Below are positions 51,935-63,362 of a stretch of DNA of 64,000 nt, one piece after another. The stretch is from Porites lobata. Taxonomy: Eukaryota > Cnidaria > Anthozoa > Scleractinia > Poritidae. The stretch's first letter is position 1. Each line of letters opens with the position of its first letter. The translations under genes and the position numbers were made by a program. Location: positions 812,501 to 876,500 of the forward strand of contig CALNXK010000072.1 in the NCBI GenBank assembly GCA_942486035.1. The letters are read 5' to 3'. The notes below the pieces were generated by a model. The model saw only the letters and a program-made list of their open reading frames with translations, had not been told where the DNA came from and ran no database searches.

Positions 51935-52825
51935 GAGGCAGTCTCCCTAAAAGCGGTCCACTCGATTTCGCGACATAAAATACTTTTGCTTTATTTTTTG
52001 TCGGTGAAGAGGCTTTAATAGGTGTATACTAAAATCGCTATTTTTGTTTTCAAATTCTTATTCTTAGCTCTTCTACAAGCCAAAAACGAATTGAGTCCGT
52101 CTCGGCTTCTCAGAGAGTGTTTCGAAGACTAAAATTGATGGATTTTGAAAAGCGCGTTGCAAACAACCGAATGCCCGCACAAAAAATCTGTTCGATTCAG
52201 TTTTTTTAGTTAACCTTCGATAGTTCACAGGCTAAATAAAAATATCTTTGATCAAAACGTGTTCAAGTTACAGTGGTTCAAGGAATACCTATTTTGCAGG
52301 TTTGATCGAAACCTTGAAAGTAAGGAAGATTTGAGGCAAAATATCTCAAAAGTTGCGGCCTAAATCTGGTTTAAAAATCATATCAAAGTAAAGTTTTAAG
52401 CTTATTTTTTTGGTTTATAGGCTCAGACTTGCGGGTATTGTACAGGTTAAAAGTTCCATAAAATTGCCTCTTTTGTCACTTGAATTCATCTCCGGCCTCT
52501 AAAAGAAAGTAATTAAGCTTCTTTAAGTACTTTTGAATCGAATGAGATATACTAACAGGGATGGTCATGCATGTTACTGATTAACACGATCAACTGGCGG
52601 GCGCCATCGTCTTGTAACTACCTGCACTGAACAGTAAACAATGTTTTTAATAGAATTCTCTAGATCAGAAGTTGATCCAAGCTCTCTAAGTAATAAAAAT
52701 AAATATCACTATCCCGGGATACAAAACATGCACAAGAAAGGCAACGTAGAATTTTAAGTTCTTTCCGCAATTTCAGAGTGAATTCCACCGCGGTGCATAT
52801 AAAAGTCCATGAATTATTGTAATAA
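51935..52825 (+). repeat. Long terminal inverted repeat, left arm
   Basis: About 890 bp matching 55261-56234 in reverse complement. The match runs from the GAGGCAGTCTCCC terminus to GAATTATTGTAATAA. It lacks the 83 bp found at 55650-55732 in the other arm. Confidence 0.9.
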
Positions 52826-53360
52826 CTAGAACCACTACGTGGAACTTACCGGGGCCCAGTGGGACACGGGATTGCATAGATATAGTTTACCTCTCGCACC
52901 CCTCCCCCCTCCTCTGTGGAGGCTAATACTTAGTCTGAATTAACTCATGCAGAAGAAAAGCAACAAAATGCAGGAGAAAGGAGGATGTTGTTGGAAGTTT
53001 GTTCAGTGTTATTACAGCTAACGGTCTGTGTTATAGTAGTGTTTTTAGTAACACTGTGATGTCAATAAGTGTGATCTGTATAAGGTTTTCATTTGTTTTT
53101 AAGTTTGAGTGAAAAAGCAAAAATCACTGACAGTTTTGGGTTGAATGGTAATGACAAAGTTTGCAAAGAAGTTTGTTACAGAATTATCACAATTTCACAT
53201 TTTCTCAAGTACGTTATCATCAGGTTTATCATTGAGATTTATTAATCACATTTATCTATTTTTTGCGAAAACACTGTGAATTTGAAATGATAACAGACAT
53301 AAGACATTTTTGAAATAGATCTTTGTGGTCATGGATTGTTGTCTTGCACTGTAAAAAATG
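52826..53360. other. Internal non-coding stretch of the TTAA element
   Basis: AT-rich sequence between the left arm and the OTU frame, with a pyrimidine-rich run (CCCCTCCCCCCTCCTC) at 52900-52915. I see no gene; the part below 53361 is probably the 3' flank of the minus-strand OTU gene. Confidence 0.5.
53238..53243 (-). promoter_or_regulatory. Candidate polyadenylation signal for the OTU gene
   Basis: TTTATT on the plus strand reads AATAAA on the minus strand, about 118 bp beyond the TGA at 53361-53363. Such hexamers are common by chance in AT-rich DNA. Confidence 0.25.
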
Positions 53361-54040
53361 TCATCCAGTGTTATATATAGACATAATAAAATGCTTATTT
53401 ATTGATGACTGAGTATCATTTGTTAATACATTGCACATTGAAATGGAGGCACTTGATTGTAAGGCAGTGGTTGATACATAGTAGCATTCATCAATATGAC
53501 CTATAATAATTGTAGAGGAAGTATTTCTTTCCTGAACTGGGTAAACAGTAGCATATCTGCAACTGCTTGAATGATAAGTGCATCAGTCCATGTACCTTGA
53601 ATACACATATTATTCAGATATCTTAGCCATGAATTTTCGGTATTACTCTCAATAAATCTCTCTGGATTGTCTCTCATAAATTGAACCCCAGCAGTACGTA
53701 TATGCATATGATGGTTGCTATTGCCATATAATTGATGTGATACAGATCTAAAGAAACAATCACCTGCACCGCCAACATCTATTGATTGTAAACAAAGTGC
53801 ACCTAATGTTGACTGCATCAAATTCTCAGAGGAAATAGGAGAGATCAACTGCATTGTTGAGCTGTGATTTTGCATAGAAGGTCTAATTATTACTTCATGA
53901 TGATCAGTGTTGTATTGAGTAGGTCCTGGATTCTTCTCAACATCTTTATTTCGTTTGAAATTCACATAATTGGTCATATGACTCACACAATTGCAAGAAA
54001 ACAATGATAAGTATCGACGTGCTTTACATTTTAGTTTCAT
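53361..54040 (-). pseudogene. 2A-like peptide plus OTU-type cysteine protease (frameshifted)
   Basis: From the ATG at 54040 the frame has a 2A-like ribosome-skipping motif, DVEKNPGP, at residues 33-40. It would release a ~39-residue leader from the rest. An OTU domain follows: VGGAGDCFFRSVSHQLYG at about 89-105 (catalytic Asp94 and Cys95), an Arg/Pro-rich helix region, and WTDALIIQAVADM at 151-163. The open frame then shifts and stops at residue 179 (53501). The expected third part of the domain lies in another frame from about 53550 to the TGA at 53361 and includes IGHIDECYYVSTT. OTU proteases of transposons usually have HY at that place, so the catalytic His appears changed to Tyr. OTU enzymes cleave ubiquitin chains. 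An intron instead of a frameshift is possible but no clear splice sites are seen. Confidence 0.75.
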
Positions 54041-54450
54041 TATCCTGTGATAATAATAAAGAAAGACAACAAATAAGCTTTCTTGGGTATAGCCATTTTA
54101 TTTAAGTTAATTATCTTTGGATCGCGTTTGTTATTACATTTATATCGTGCATGATAACGTTTTCTCACCTTATTAACATAGCGATGGAGTTGCCCAGGAA
54201 ATTGGTGCAATGGACCTTGCGGCTATCTGCGTCGCTGTCTTACGTTACGTCCTAGAGTACAATGTTGCGTGGCTTGATATAACGCCCTTCCTGCCCATCT
54301 GCCTAGTACAATAGAGCGGGTCCAAATGCGAGCTTTAAGGATAATATACCTTCGGAAGCTTTACAGTTTCCTAGAGTCGTTAGAGTTGAGGACAGGCGCA
54401 GTGGGCTCTGTATGAGCATTATAAACAAAGGCAGGACCTTGTCAGAACAC
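54041..54450. other. Internal stretch upstream of the OTU gene
   Basis: Lies 5' of the minus-strand OTU start, so it would contain its promoter and leader. I recognise no motif, gene or repeat with confidence. Confidence 0.4.
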
Positions 54451-54574
54451 ATAGCCTGCGTAGCACGCCCTTGAAGGTAGTGGGTGCAAAAAAGAACGGG
54501 CGCGCAAGAGAGACACGCGGAGACACCCGTTCTTTCTTGCGTCCACTACTTTCAAGGGCCTGCTACGCAGGCTA
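54451..54574. mobile_element. ~123-bp foldback MITE with TAGCCTGCG ends
   Basis: The left arm TAGCCTGCGTAGCACGCCCT and its mirror at 54551-54574 pair over about 48 bp with few mismatches, leaving a short loop around 54500-54525. It is flanked by AGAACAC at 54444-54450 and 54575-54581. The TAGCCTGCG terminus is shared with the MULE-like element at 829-2025. Nested inside the TTAA element, so it inserted later. Confidence 0.8.
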
Positions 54575-55260
54575 AGAACACTATAGAAATGGCGTCTCTG
54601 GGGGAGCATGCCGCCTTACCCCGCCCGTAGCGGCTCGCTCCTTGTCTTTGGACGCTGATACTAGATTCTGGGATAAATAAAAAAGCCGGGTTGGACGGTC
54701 TGTCTCAGTCCTGAAATACCTTATTTAGGTATATAGTATTCTTTTTCAAGGTAATTTCAGGCATTCGGTATCAAACGTTTTACAAATCTTTAGCTATATT
54801 GGTATCTTATGAGGACAAAAGCGGGTATATTGGTATCCCACCGTCCCCCACCCTCACCCCTCCTATACGGGCCGGGCCTAAAAAAAAAATGGAAGGGCGG
54901 AGTCCATGCCGTGAAAATAATGATTCATTACCAATACAAATTTCTTGGTGTGATATGCATTTTGTGCAACTTAAAGACTCATTCAATTAGGGCTTTTTTT
55001 TCGGGAGAGAAGCAGAAATTTCGTTTATCACAAAGATTTTGGAGCACGACGGGTTACGTAGCCACGTGACCATAACATTACGTGACACTATTACGCTATG
55101 ATTTGATTTTGAAACGAAACTGCCTAACTTCAGCTGCCTGGATAGACTTCTTCCATCAAGAATCTAAAGTAAAGGTAAGCGTCTTATTTACCGAGAACAG
55201 ATAAAACGGTAAATGACTAATTGTTTTTGTTGTGCGTCAAACGTTTTTAAACTAGCCTGA
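54575..55260. other. Internal non-coding stretch of the TTAA element
   Basis: Between the foldback element and the right arm. It includes a short repeated phrase TATATTGGTATC (near 54796 and 54826) and a C-rich run near 54841-54865. Two overlapping small open frames here look incidental. No gene seen. Confidence 0.45.
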
Positions 55261-56234
55261 TTATTACAATAATTTATGAACTTTTATATGCACCGCGGTG
55301 AAATTCACTCTGAAATTGCGGAAAGAACTTAAAATTCTACGTTGCCTTTCTTGTACATGTTTTGTATCCCGGGGTAGTGATATTTAGTTTCATTCCTTAG
55401 AGAGCTTGGATCAACTTCTGATCTAGAGAATTCTATTAAAAACATTGTTTACTGTTCAGTGCAGGTAGTTACAAGACGATGGCGCCCGCCAGTTGATCGT
55501 GGTAATCAGTAACATGCATGACCATCCCTGTTAGTATATCTCATTCGATTCAAAAGTACTTAAAGAAGCTTAATTACTTTCTTTTAGAGGCCGGAGATGA
55601 ATTCAAGTGACAAAAGAGGCAATTTTATGGAACTTTTAACCTGTACAATCATGACATCTGACACGGCCTGTAATTATGCAAATACGCAAAGTGGCAGATT
55701 ATAATCTACTGTTGGTTGCAATCCCAGAAGATACCCGCAAGTCCGAGCCTATAAACCAAAAAAATAAGCTTAAAACTTTACTTTGATATGATTTTTAAAC
55801 CAGATTTAGGCCGCAACTTTTGAGATATTTTGCCTCAAATCTTCCTTACTTTCAAGGTTTCGATCAAGCCTGCAAAATAGGTATTCTTTGAACCACTGTA
55901 ACTTGAACACGTTTTGATCAAAGATATTTTTATTTAGCCTGTGAACTATCGAAGGTTAACTAAAAAAACTGAATCGAACAGATTTTTTGTGCGGGCATTC
56001 GGTTGTTTGCAACGCGCTTTTCAAAATCCATCAATTTTAGTCTTCGAAACACTCTCTGAGAAGCCGAGACGGACTCAATTCGTTTTTGGCTTGTAGCAGA
56101 GCTAAGAATAAGAATTTGAAAACAAAAATAGCGATTTTAGTATACACCTACTAAAGCCTCTTCACCGACAAAAAATAAAGCAAAAGTATTTTATGTCGCG
56201 AAATCGAGTGGACCGCTTTTAGGGAGACTGCCTC
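55261..56234 (-). repeat. Long terminal inverted repeat, right arm
   Basis: Reverse complement of 51935-52825, starting TTATTACAATAATTTATGAAC and ending at the CTGCCTC terminus. It carries 83 bp (55650-55732) absent from the left arm; otherwise the arms are very similar. Confidence 0.9.
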
Positions 56235-59200
56235 TTAAGTGCATTTTAATTAGAGTATAATTCAACTTGCGCCAGAGTGCTTTTGGGCCTTTCAAGCAAG
56301 GGCTCCTTTTTGGGTGATTTTTGAAAACTTTCCCTTGGTCCATCCTTCGCACTTTTTCAGAAAATGCGGGTTTAGGGTGACCTTGCAAAAATTGCCATTA
56401 CTCTGCCATTCGGGCACTTTTGGAGGTGCTTTCTGCGGCAAAATCTTCTCCAGTCTTTGCACTAAGAGTGCAGATTAATTAGAGTAGAATAGTATTTGCA
56501 CCAGAGTGCTTTTGGGCCTTTCAAACAAGGTTTACTTTTTGGGCGATTTTTGAAAAATTTCCCTTAGTTCCCCTTTTGCACTTTTTCAGGAAATGAGGGT
56601 TTTGTGTGACCTTTCCAAAATTGAAATAACTTGGCCATTCGGGCTCTTTTAAAGCCGCCTTCTGCGCCTAATTCTTCTCCAGTCTTTGCACGTTAAGTGC
56701 ATACTAATTAGAGGATAATGGTATTTGCGCCAGAGTGCTTTTGGGCCTTTCAAAGGAGGGCTGCTTTTTGGGCGATTTTTGGAAAAATTTCCCTTGGTCC
56801 CCCCTTTGCACTTTTTCAGAAAATGAGGGTTTTGTGTGAGCTTTCCAAAATTGCATTAACTTGGCCATTCGGGCACTTTTAAAGCCGCCTTTTGCGCCTA
56901 ATTCTTCTCCTGTCTTTGCACTTTAAGTGCATACTAATTAGAGGATAATGAAATTTGCGCCAGAGTGCTTTTGGGCCTTTCAAACGAGGGCTACTTTTTG
57001 GACGATTTTTGTAAAAATTTCCCTTGGTCCCCCCTTTGCATCTTTTTAGGAAATGCGGCTTTTGGGTGACTTTGCAAAAATTGCCTTAACTTGGCCATTC
57101 GGGCACTTTTAGAGCCCCTGTTTGCGCCTAAATATTCTCCAGTCTTTGCAGTTTTTGTGCATACTAATTAGAGGATAATGCCATTTGCGCCAGAGTGCTT
57201 TTGGGCCTTTCAAACGAGGGCTGCTTTTTGGGCGATTTTTGAAAAATTTCCCTTGGTCCCCTCTTTGCACCTTTCCAGAAAATGCGGGTTTAGGGTGACC
57301 TTCCGAAAATTGCAATAACTGCCATTCGGGCACTTTTGGAGCAGCCTTCTGCGCCAAAGTCTTTTCCAGTCTTTGCGCTTCAAGTGCATAGTAGTTCGGG
57401 GATAATGGCATTTGCGCCAGAGTTCTTTTAGGCCTTTGAAACGAAGGCTACTTTTTGGGCGATTTTTGAGAAATTTTTCTTGGTCCCTTTTTGCACTTTT
57501 TCAGAAAATGCGTGTTTTGGGTGACCTTGCCTAAATTGCCATAACTTGGCCATTCGGGATCTTTTGGAGCCGTTTCCTGCGGCAAAATCTTCTCCAGTCT
57601 TTGCACTAGAAGGGCATTCTAATTAGAGTAGAATGAAATTTCCACCAGAGTGCTTTTGGGCGTTTCAACGAGGTTTACTTTTTTGGGCGATTTTTGAAAA
57701 ATTTCCCTTGGTCCCCTCTCTGCACTTGTTTAGAAAATGCCGGTTTTGGGTGACTTTGCCTAAATTGCCATAACATTGGCATTCGGGCACTTTTGGAGCC
57801 GCTTTTTGCGTCTAAATGTTGTCCAGTCTTTCCAGTTTAAGAGCATAGTAAATAAAGGATAATGCCATTTGCGCCAGCGTGCTTTTGCGGTCTTTCAAAC
57901 GAGGGCCACTTTTTAGGCGATTTTTGAAAAATTTTCGTTCGTCCCCCCTTTGCACTTTTTCAGAAAATGCGGGTTTTGTGTGACCTTGCGAGAATTGCCT
58001 TAACTTAGCCATTCGGGAACTTTTGGATCCGCTTTTTGCGCCAAAATTTTTTCCAGTCCTTGCACTTTAAGTGCATACTAATTAGAGAATAATGCTATTT
58101 GCGCCAGAGTGCTTTTGGGCCTTTCAAACGAGGGCTACTTTTTGGGTGATTTTTGACAAATTTCTCTTGGTTCCCCCTTTGCACTTTTTCAGAAAATGCG
58201 GGTTTTGGGTGACCTTGCCAAAATTTGCATAACTTGGCCATTCGGGCACTTTTAAAGCCACTGTTTGCGCCAAAATCTTTTCCAGTCTTTGCACTTTAAG
58301 TGCATACTAATTAGAGGATAATGCCATTTGCGCCAGACTGCTTTTGGGCCTTTGAAGCGAGGGCTACTTTTTGGGCGATTTTTGAAAAATTTCCTTTGGT
58401 CCCCCCTTTGTACTTTTTTAGAAAATGCGGGTTTTGGGTGATCTTGCAAAAATTGCCATAACTTGGCCATTCGGGCAGTTTTGGAGCCGCTGGTTTTGCC
58501 TAAATCTTCTCCAGTCTTTGCAGTTTAAGTGCATACTAATTAGAGAATAATGCCATTTGCGCCAGAGTGCTTTTTTGCCTTTCAAACGAGCGCTACTTTT
58601 TTGGCGATTTGTTAAAAATTTTTCTTGATCCCCCCTTTGTACTTTTTTAGAAAATGCGGGTTTTGGGTGACCTGGCAAAAATAGCCATAACTTGGCCATT
58701 CGGGCACTTTTGGAGCCGCTTTTTTGCCCCAAAATCTTTTCCAGTCTTTGCCCTTTAAGTGCATACTAATTACAGGATAATACCATTTGTGCTAGAGTGC
58801 TTTGGCGCCTTTCAAACGAGGGATACTTTCTAGGCGAGTTTTGAAAAATTTTCTTTGGTCCCCCCTTTGTACTTTCTTAGAAAATGCGGGTTTTGGGTGA
58901 TCTTGCCAAAATTGCCATAACTTGGTTATTCGGGCAGTTTTGGAGCCGCTGTTTTCGCCAAAATCTTTTGCAGTCTTGGCGCTATAAGTGGTTACTAATT
59001 AGAGGATATTGCCATTTGCCTACAGTTTTTTTGGGCTTTTTAAGCGAGGGCTACTTGTTGGGCGATTTTGAAAAATTTCCTTTGGTCCCCCGTTTTCACT
59101 TTTTTAGAAAATGCGGATTTTTGGTGACCTTGCCAAAATTGCCATAACTTGGGTATTCGGGCACTTTTGGAGCCGCCTTTTGCGCCAAAATATTTTCCAG

Positions 59201-61078
59201 TCTTTTGTCTTTAACTGCTTACTAATTAGAGTATAATGTAATTTGCGCCAGAGTGCTTTTGGGCCTTTCAAGGAAGGGCTACTTTTTAGGCGATTTTTTA
59301 AAAATTTGTCTTGGTCCCCCCTTTTCACTTTTTCAGAAAATGCGGGTTTTGGGTGACCTTGCGATAATTGCCATAACTTGCCTATTCGGACACTTTTGGA
59401 GCCGCAGTTTGCGCCGAAATCTTGTCCGGTCTTTGCACTTTAAGTGCATTTTAGTTAGAGTATAATTCAACTTGCACAAGAGTGCTTCTCGGCCTTTCAA
59501 GCAACGACTACTTTTTGGGTGATTTTTGAAAAATTTCCCTCCGTCCCCCCTTTGCACTTTTTCAGAAAATGCGGGTTTTGTGTGACCTTGCCTAAATTGT
59601 CATAACTGGGCCATTCGGGCACTTTAGGAGCCGTTCTCTGCACCAAAATCTTGTCCAGTCTTTGCACTTTTAGTGCATACTAATTATAGAATAATGCCAT
59701 TTGTGCTAGAGTGCTTTTGGGCCTTTCAAACGATGGCTACTTCTTGGGCGTTTTTTGGTTCCCCCTTTGTACTTTTTTAGAAAATGTGGGTTTTTGGTGA
59801 CCTTGCCAAAATTGCCATAACTTGGGTATTCGGGCACTTTTGAAGCTGCCTTTTGCTCCTAAATCTTCTCCAGTCTTTGCACTGTAAGTGCGAAATAATT
59901 ACAGGATGATGCCATTTGCGCCAGAGTGCTTTTGGGCCTTTTCAGCGAGGGCATCTTTTTGGGCGATTTTTTTAAAATTTCCCTTGGTTCCCCCCTTTGC
60001 ACTTTTTCAGAAAATGCGGGTTTTGGGTGACGTTGCCAAAATTGCCATAACTTGGCCATTGGGGGACTTTTAAAGGCGCTGTTGGCACCAAAATCGTCTC
60101 CAGTCTTTGCACGTTAAGTGCATACTAATTAGAGGATAATGGCATTGGCGCGAGAGTGCTTATGGGTGTTTTAAGCAAAGGCTACCTTTTGGGCGATTTT
60201 TGAAAAATTTTCCTTGGTCCCCCCGTCGCAGTTTTTCAGAAAATGCGGGTTTTGGGTGCCCTTGCGAAAATTGCCATAACGTGGCTAATCGAGCACTTTT
60301 CGAGCCGCTGTTTCCGCGTAAATCTTCCTTAGTCTTTGCACTTTAAGTGCATACTATTAAGAGGATAATGCCATTTGCGCCAGACTGCTTTTGGGCCTTT
60401 CAAGCGAGGGCTACTTTTTGGGCGATTGTTGAAAAATTTCCTTTGGTCCCCCCTTTGTACTTTTTTAGAAAATGCGGGTTTTGGGTGACCTTGCAAAAAT
60501 TGCCATAACTTGGCCATTCGGGCACTTTTGGAGCCGCTGTTTGCGCCTAAATCTTTTCCAGTCTTTGTAGTTTAAGTGCATACTAATTAGAGGAAAATGC
60601 CATTTGCGCCAGAGTGCTTGTGGGCCTTCCAAACGAGGGCTACTTTTTGGGCGATTTTTGAAAAAAATCCTATGCTCCTCCCTTTGCACTTTTTCAGAAA
60701 ATGCGGGTTTTGGGTGACCTTGCGAAAATTGCCATAACTTGGCCATTCGGACAGTTTTGGAGCTGCTTTTTGTGCCAAAATCTTCTTCAGTCTTTGTATT
60801 ATAAGTGGATTTAATTTAGAGGGTAATGACATTTGCGCCAGAGTGCTGTTGGCCCATTGAAGCGAGGGCTACTTTCTGGGCGATATTTGAAAAACTTCTC
60901 TTGGTCTCCCCTTTGCACGTTTTCTGAAAATGCAGGTTTTGGGTGACCTTGCGAAAATTTGCATAACTTGGCCATTCGGGCACTTTTGGAACCGCTGTTT
61001 GCGCCTAAATCTTGTCCAGTCTTTGCACTTAAAGTGCATACTAATTAGAGGATAATGGCATTTGCGCCAGAGTGCTTT
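56235..61078 (+). repeat. 229-bp satellite array, segment 9
   Basis: Resumes at TTAAGTGCATTTTAATTAG and contains about 21 monomers in constant orientation (for example starts near 58103, 58332 and 58561, spacing 229). No insertion and no gene. Confidence 0.92.
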
Positions 61079-61198
61079 CGGGGGCACCCAACGGCAATTT
61101 TCGGGAAAATATCTGTTAGGAAGACCATTTGAGAACTAGAATTTTCGGAACATTTGTTGTAAAATTTCTTGCTTGCCTGCCTCTCCTAGGATTTTCGA
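61079..61198. mobile_element. ~398-bp TIR element, copy 7 (5' part only)
   Basis: The first 120 bp of the family, starting CGGGGGCACCCAACG, then an abrupt switch to satellite at ATTTTCGA/GGGCTAC. The CGA shared by element (TTTCGAAC) and monomer (AACGAGGGC) marks a microhomology junction. Confidence 0.85.
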
Positions 61199-61413
61199 GG
61201 GCTACTTTTTGGGCGATTTTTTAAAAATTTCTCTTGATCGCCCCTTTGCACTTTTTTTTAGAAAATGCGGCTATTGGGTGACATTGCAAAAATTGCCATA
61301 ACTTGGCCATTCGGGCACTTTTGGAACCGCTGTTTGCGCCTAAATCTTCTCCAGTCTTTGCACTCTAAGTGCATACTAATTAGAGGATAATGTCATTTGC
61401 GCCAGAGTGCTTT
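61199..61413 (+). repeat. 229-bp satellite array, one monomer
   Basis: A single monomer missing its first ~25 bp, between truncated copy 7 and complete copy 8 of the TIR element. Confidence 0.9.
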
Positions 61414-61811
61414 CAGGGGCACCCAACGGCAATTTTCGGGAAAATATCTGTTAGGAAGACCATTTGAGAACTAGAATTATCGGAACATTTGTTGTAAAAT
61501 TTCTTGCTTGCCTGCCTCTCCTAGGATTTTCGAACATCTACAAAATGGTATAATTACCCATTTTAAACGGATATTTACCCTAAAAAAGGCCTCCTAGAAC
61601 TTTCGGGAGCCTTTTCCGGGCTGAAATTTTCGAAAAGGTAAGTTTTGATCCCTATAATTTTTGAATCAAGAGACTTTCAGCTAGGAAATCCGAACAAATG
61701 AAAAGTTTTTAGGGGATAAAAATATGCCTTTATCTACCGTTTAAATACTAAAATACGTTCAACAATGCTATGTTAAGTGGTTTTGAACTATATCCTCGTT
61801 GGGTGCCCCTG
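61414..61811. mobile_element. ~398-bp TIR element, copy 8
   Basis: Complete 398-bp copy with both 15-bp termini intact and TGCTTT on each side. Confidence 0.9.
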
Positions 61812-62964
61812 TGCTTTTGGGCCTTTCAAACCCGGGCTTCTTTTTGAGCGATTTTTCACAAATTTCTGTTGGTCCCCCGTTTGCACTTTTTCAGAAAATG
61901 CGGGTTTTGGGTGACCTTGCGAACATTTGCATAACTTGGACATTCGGGCACTTTTAAAGCCGCTTTTTTGCCCCAAAATCTTCTCCAGTCTTTGGCCTTT
62001 AATTGCATACTAATAAGAGGATAATGCCATTTGTGCTAGAGTGTTTTTGTGTCTTTCAAACGAGGGCTACTTTTTAGGCGATATTTGGAAATTTTTCTTT
62101 CGTCCCCCCTTTGCACTTTTACAGAAAATGCGGGTTTGGGGTGACCTTGGGATAATTGCCATAACTTGCCCATTCGGACACCTTTGGAGCCACTGTTTGT
62201 TCCGAAATCTTTTCCAGTTTTTGCACTTAAAGTGCATTTTAATTAGAGTATAATTCAACTTGCGCCAGAGTGCTTTTGGGCCTTTTAAACGAGGGCTACT
62301 GTTTAGGCGATTTTTGGAAAATTTCCTATGGTCCCCCCTTTGCACTTTTTCAGAAAATGCGGATTTTAGGTCACCTTGCCAAAATTGCCATAACCTCGTC
62401 ATTTGGGCACTTTTGGAGCCGCTGTTTGCTCCTAAATCATCTCCAGTCTTTGCACTTTAGGTGCATACTAATTACAGGATAATGCCATTTGTGCCAGAGT
62501 GCTTTTGGGCCTTTCAAATGAGGGCTATTTTTTGGGCGATTTTTGCAAAATTTCCCTTGGTCCCCCATTTGCCCTTTTTTAAGAAAATGCGGGTCTTGGG
62601 TGACCTTGCGTAAATTGCCATAACTTGGCGATTCAGGCAGTTTTGGAGCTGCTTTTTTCGCCAAAATCTTTTTGAGTCCTTGCATTATAAGTGGATACAA
62701 TTTAGAGGATAATGACACTTGCGCCAGAGTGCTGTTGGCCCATTGAAGCGAGGGCTACTTTTTGCGCGATTTTTGAAAAACTTCTCTTGCTCTCCCCTTT
62801 GCACGTTTTCTGAAAATGCAGGTTATGGGTGACCTTCCGAAGATTGCCATAACTTGGCCATTCGGGCACTTTTGGAGCCGCTGTTTGCGCTTATATCTTA
62901 TCCAGTCTTTGCACTTTAAGTGCATACTAATTTGAGGATAATGCCATTTGCGCCAGAGTGCTTT
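61812..62964 (+). repeat. 229-bp satellite array, segment 10
   Basis: Five monomers. The first has CACAAATTT in place of GACAAATTT, the same variant position seen after other element copies. No gene seen. Confidence 0.9.
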
Positions 62965-63362
62965 CGGGGGCACCCAACGGCAATTTCCGGGAAAATATCT
63001 GTTAGGAAGACCATTTGAGAACTAGAATTTTCGGAACATTTGTTGTAAAATTTCTTGTTTGCCTGCCTCTCCTAGGATTTTCGAACATCTACAAAATGGT
63101 ATAATTACCCATTTTAAACGGATATTTACCCTAAAAAAGGCTAGCTAGAATTTTCGGGAGCCTTTTTTGGGCTGAAATTTTTGAGAAGTCAAGTTTTGAT
63201 CCCTATAATTTTCGGATCACTAGACTTTCAGCTAGGAAATCCAAACAGATGAAAAGTTTTTAGGGGATAAAAATATGCCTTTATCTACCGTTTAAATACT
63301 AAAATACGTTCAACAATGCTATGTTAAGTGGTTTTGAACTATATCCTCGTTGGGTGGCCCTG
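62965..63362. mobile_element. ~398-bp TIR element, copy 9
   Basis: Complete 398-bp copy. It shares the CGGGGGCACC left-end variant with copy 7, suggesting a common parent; the right end reads GTTGGGTGGCCCTG. Confidence 0.88.

Larger units (their letters stand above)
51935..56234. mobile_element. 4.3-kb TTAA-target DNA transposon with ~0.9-kb TIRs
   Basis: The termini GAGGCAGTCTCCCTAAAAGC and its reverse complement lie inside exact TTAA duplications (51931-51934 and 56235-56238). Joining the flanks restores the satellite word GCACTTTAAGTGC. Terminal inverted repeats run 51935-52825 and 55261-56234. TTAA targeting is shared by piggyBac and Kolobok elements; no transposase of either type is visible, so the class is open. 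The 2.4-kb interior holds a minus-strand 2A/OTU protein (53361-54040) and a small foldback element (54451-54574). Long matching arms are unusual for either class and could form a hairpin if transcribed or single-stranded. Confidence 0.88.

Noticed and set aside
54799..55069. Two overlapping small open frames rich in Pro, Lys and Gly
   Set aside because: They derive from a C-rich tract and an A-run, with no domain and no supporting signals.
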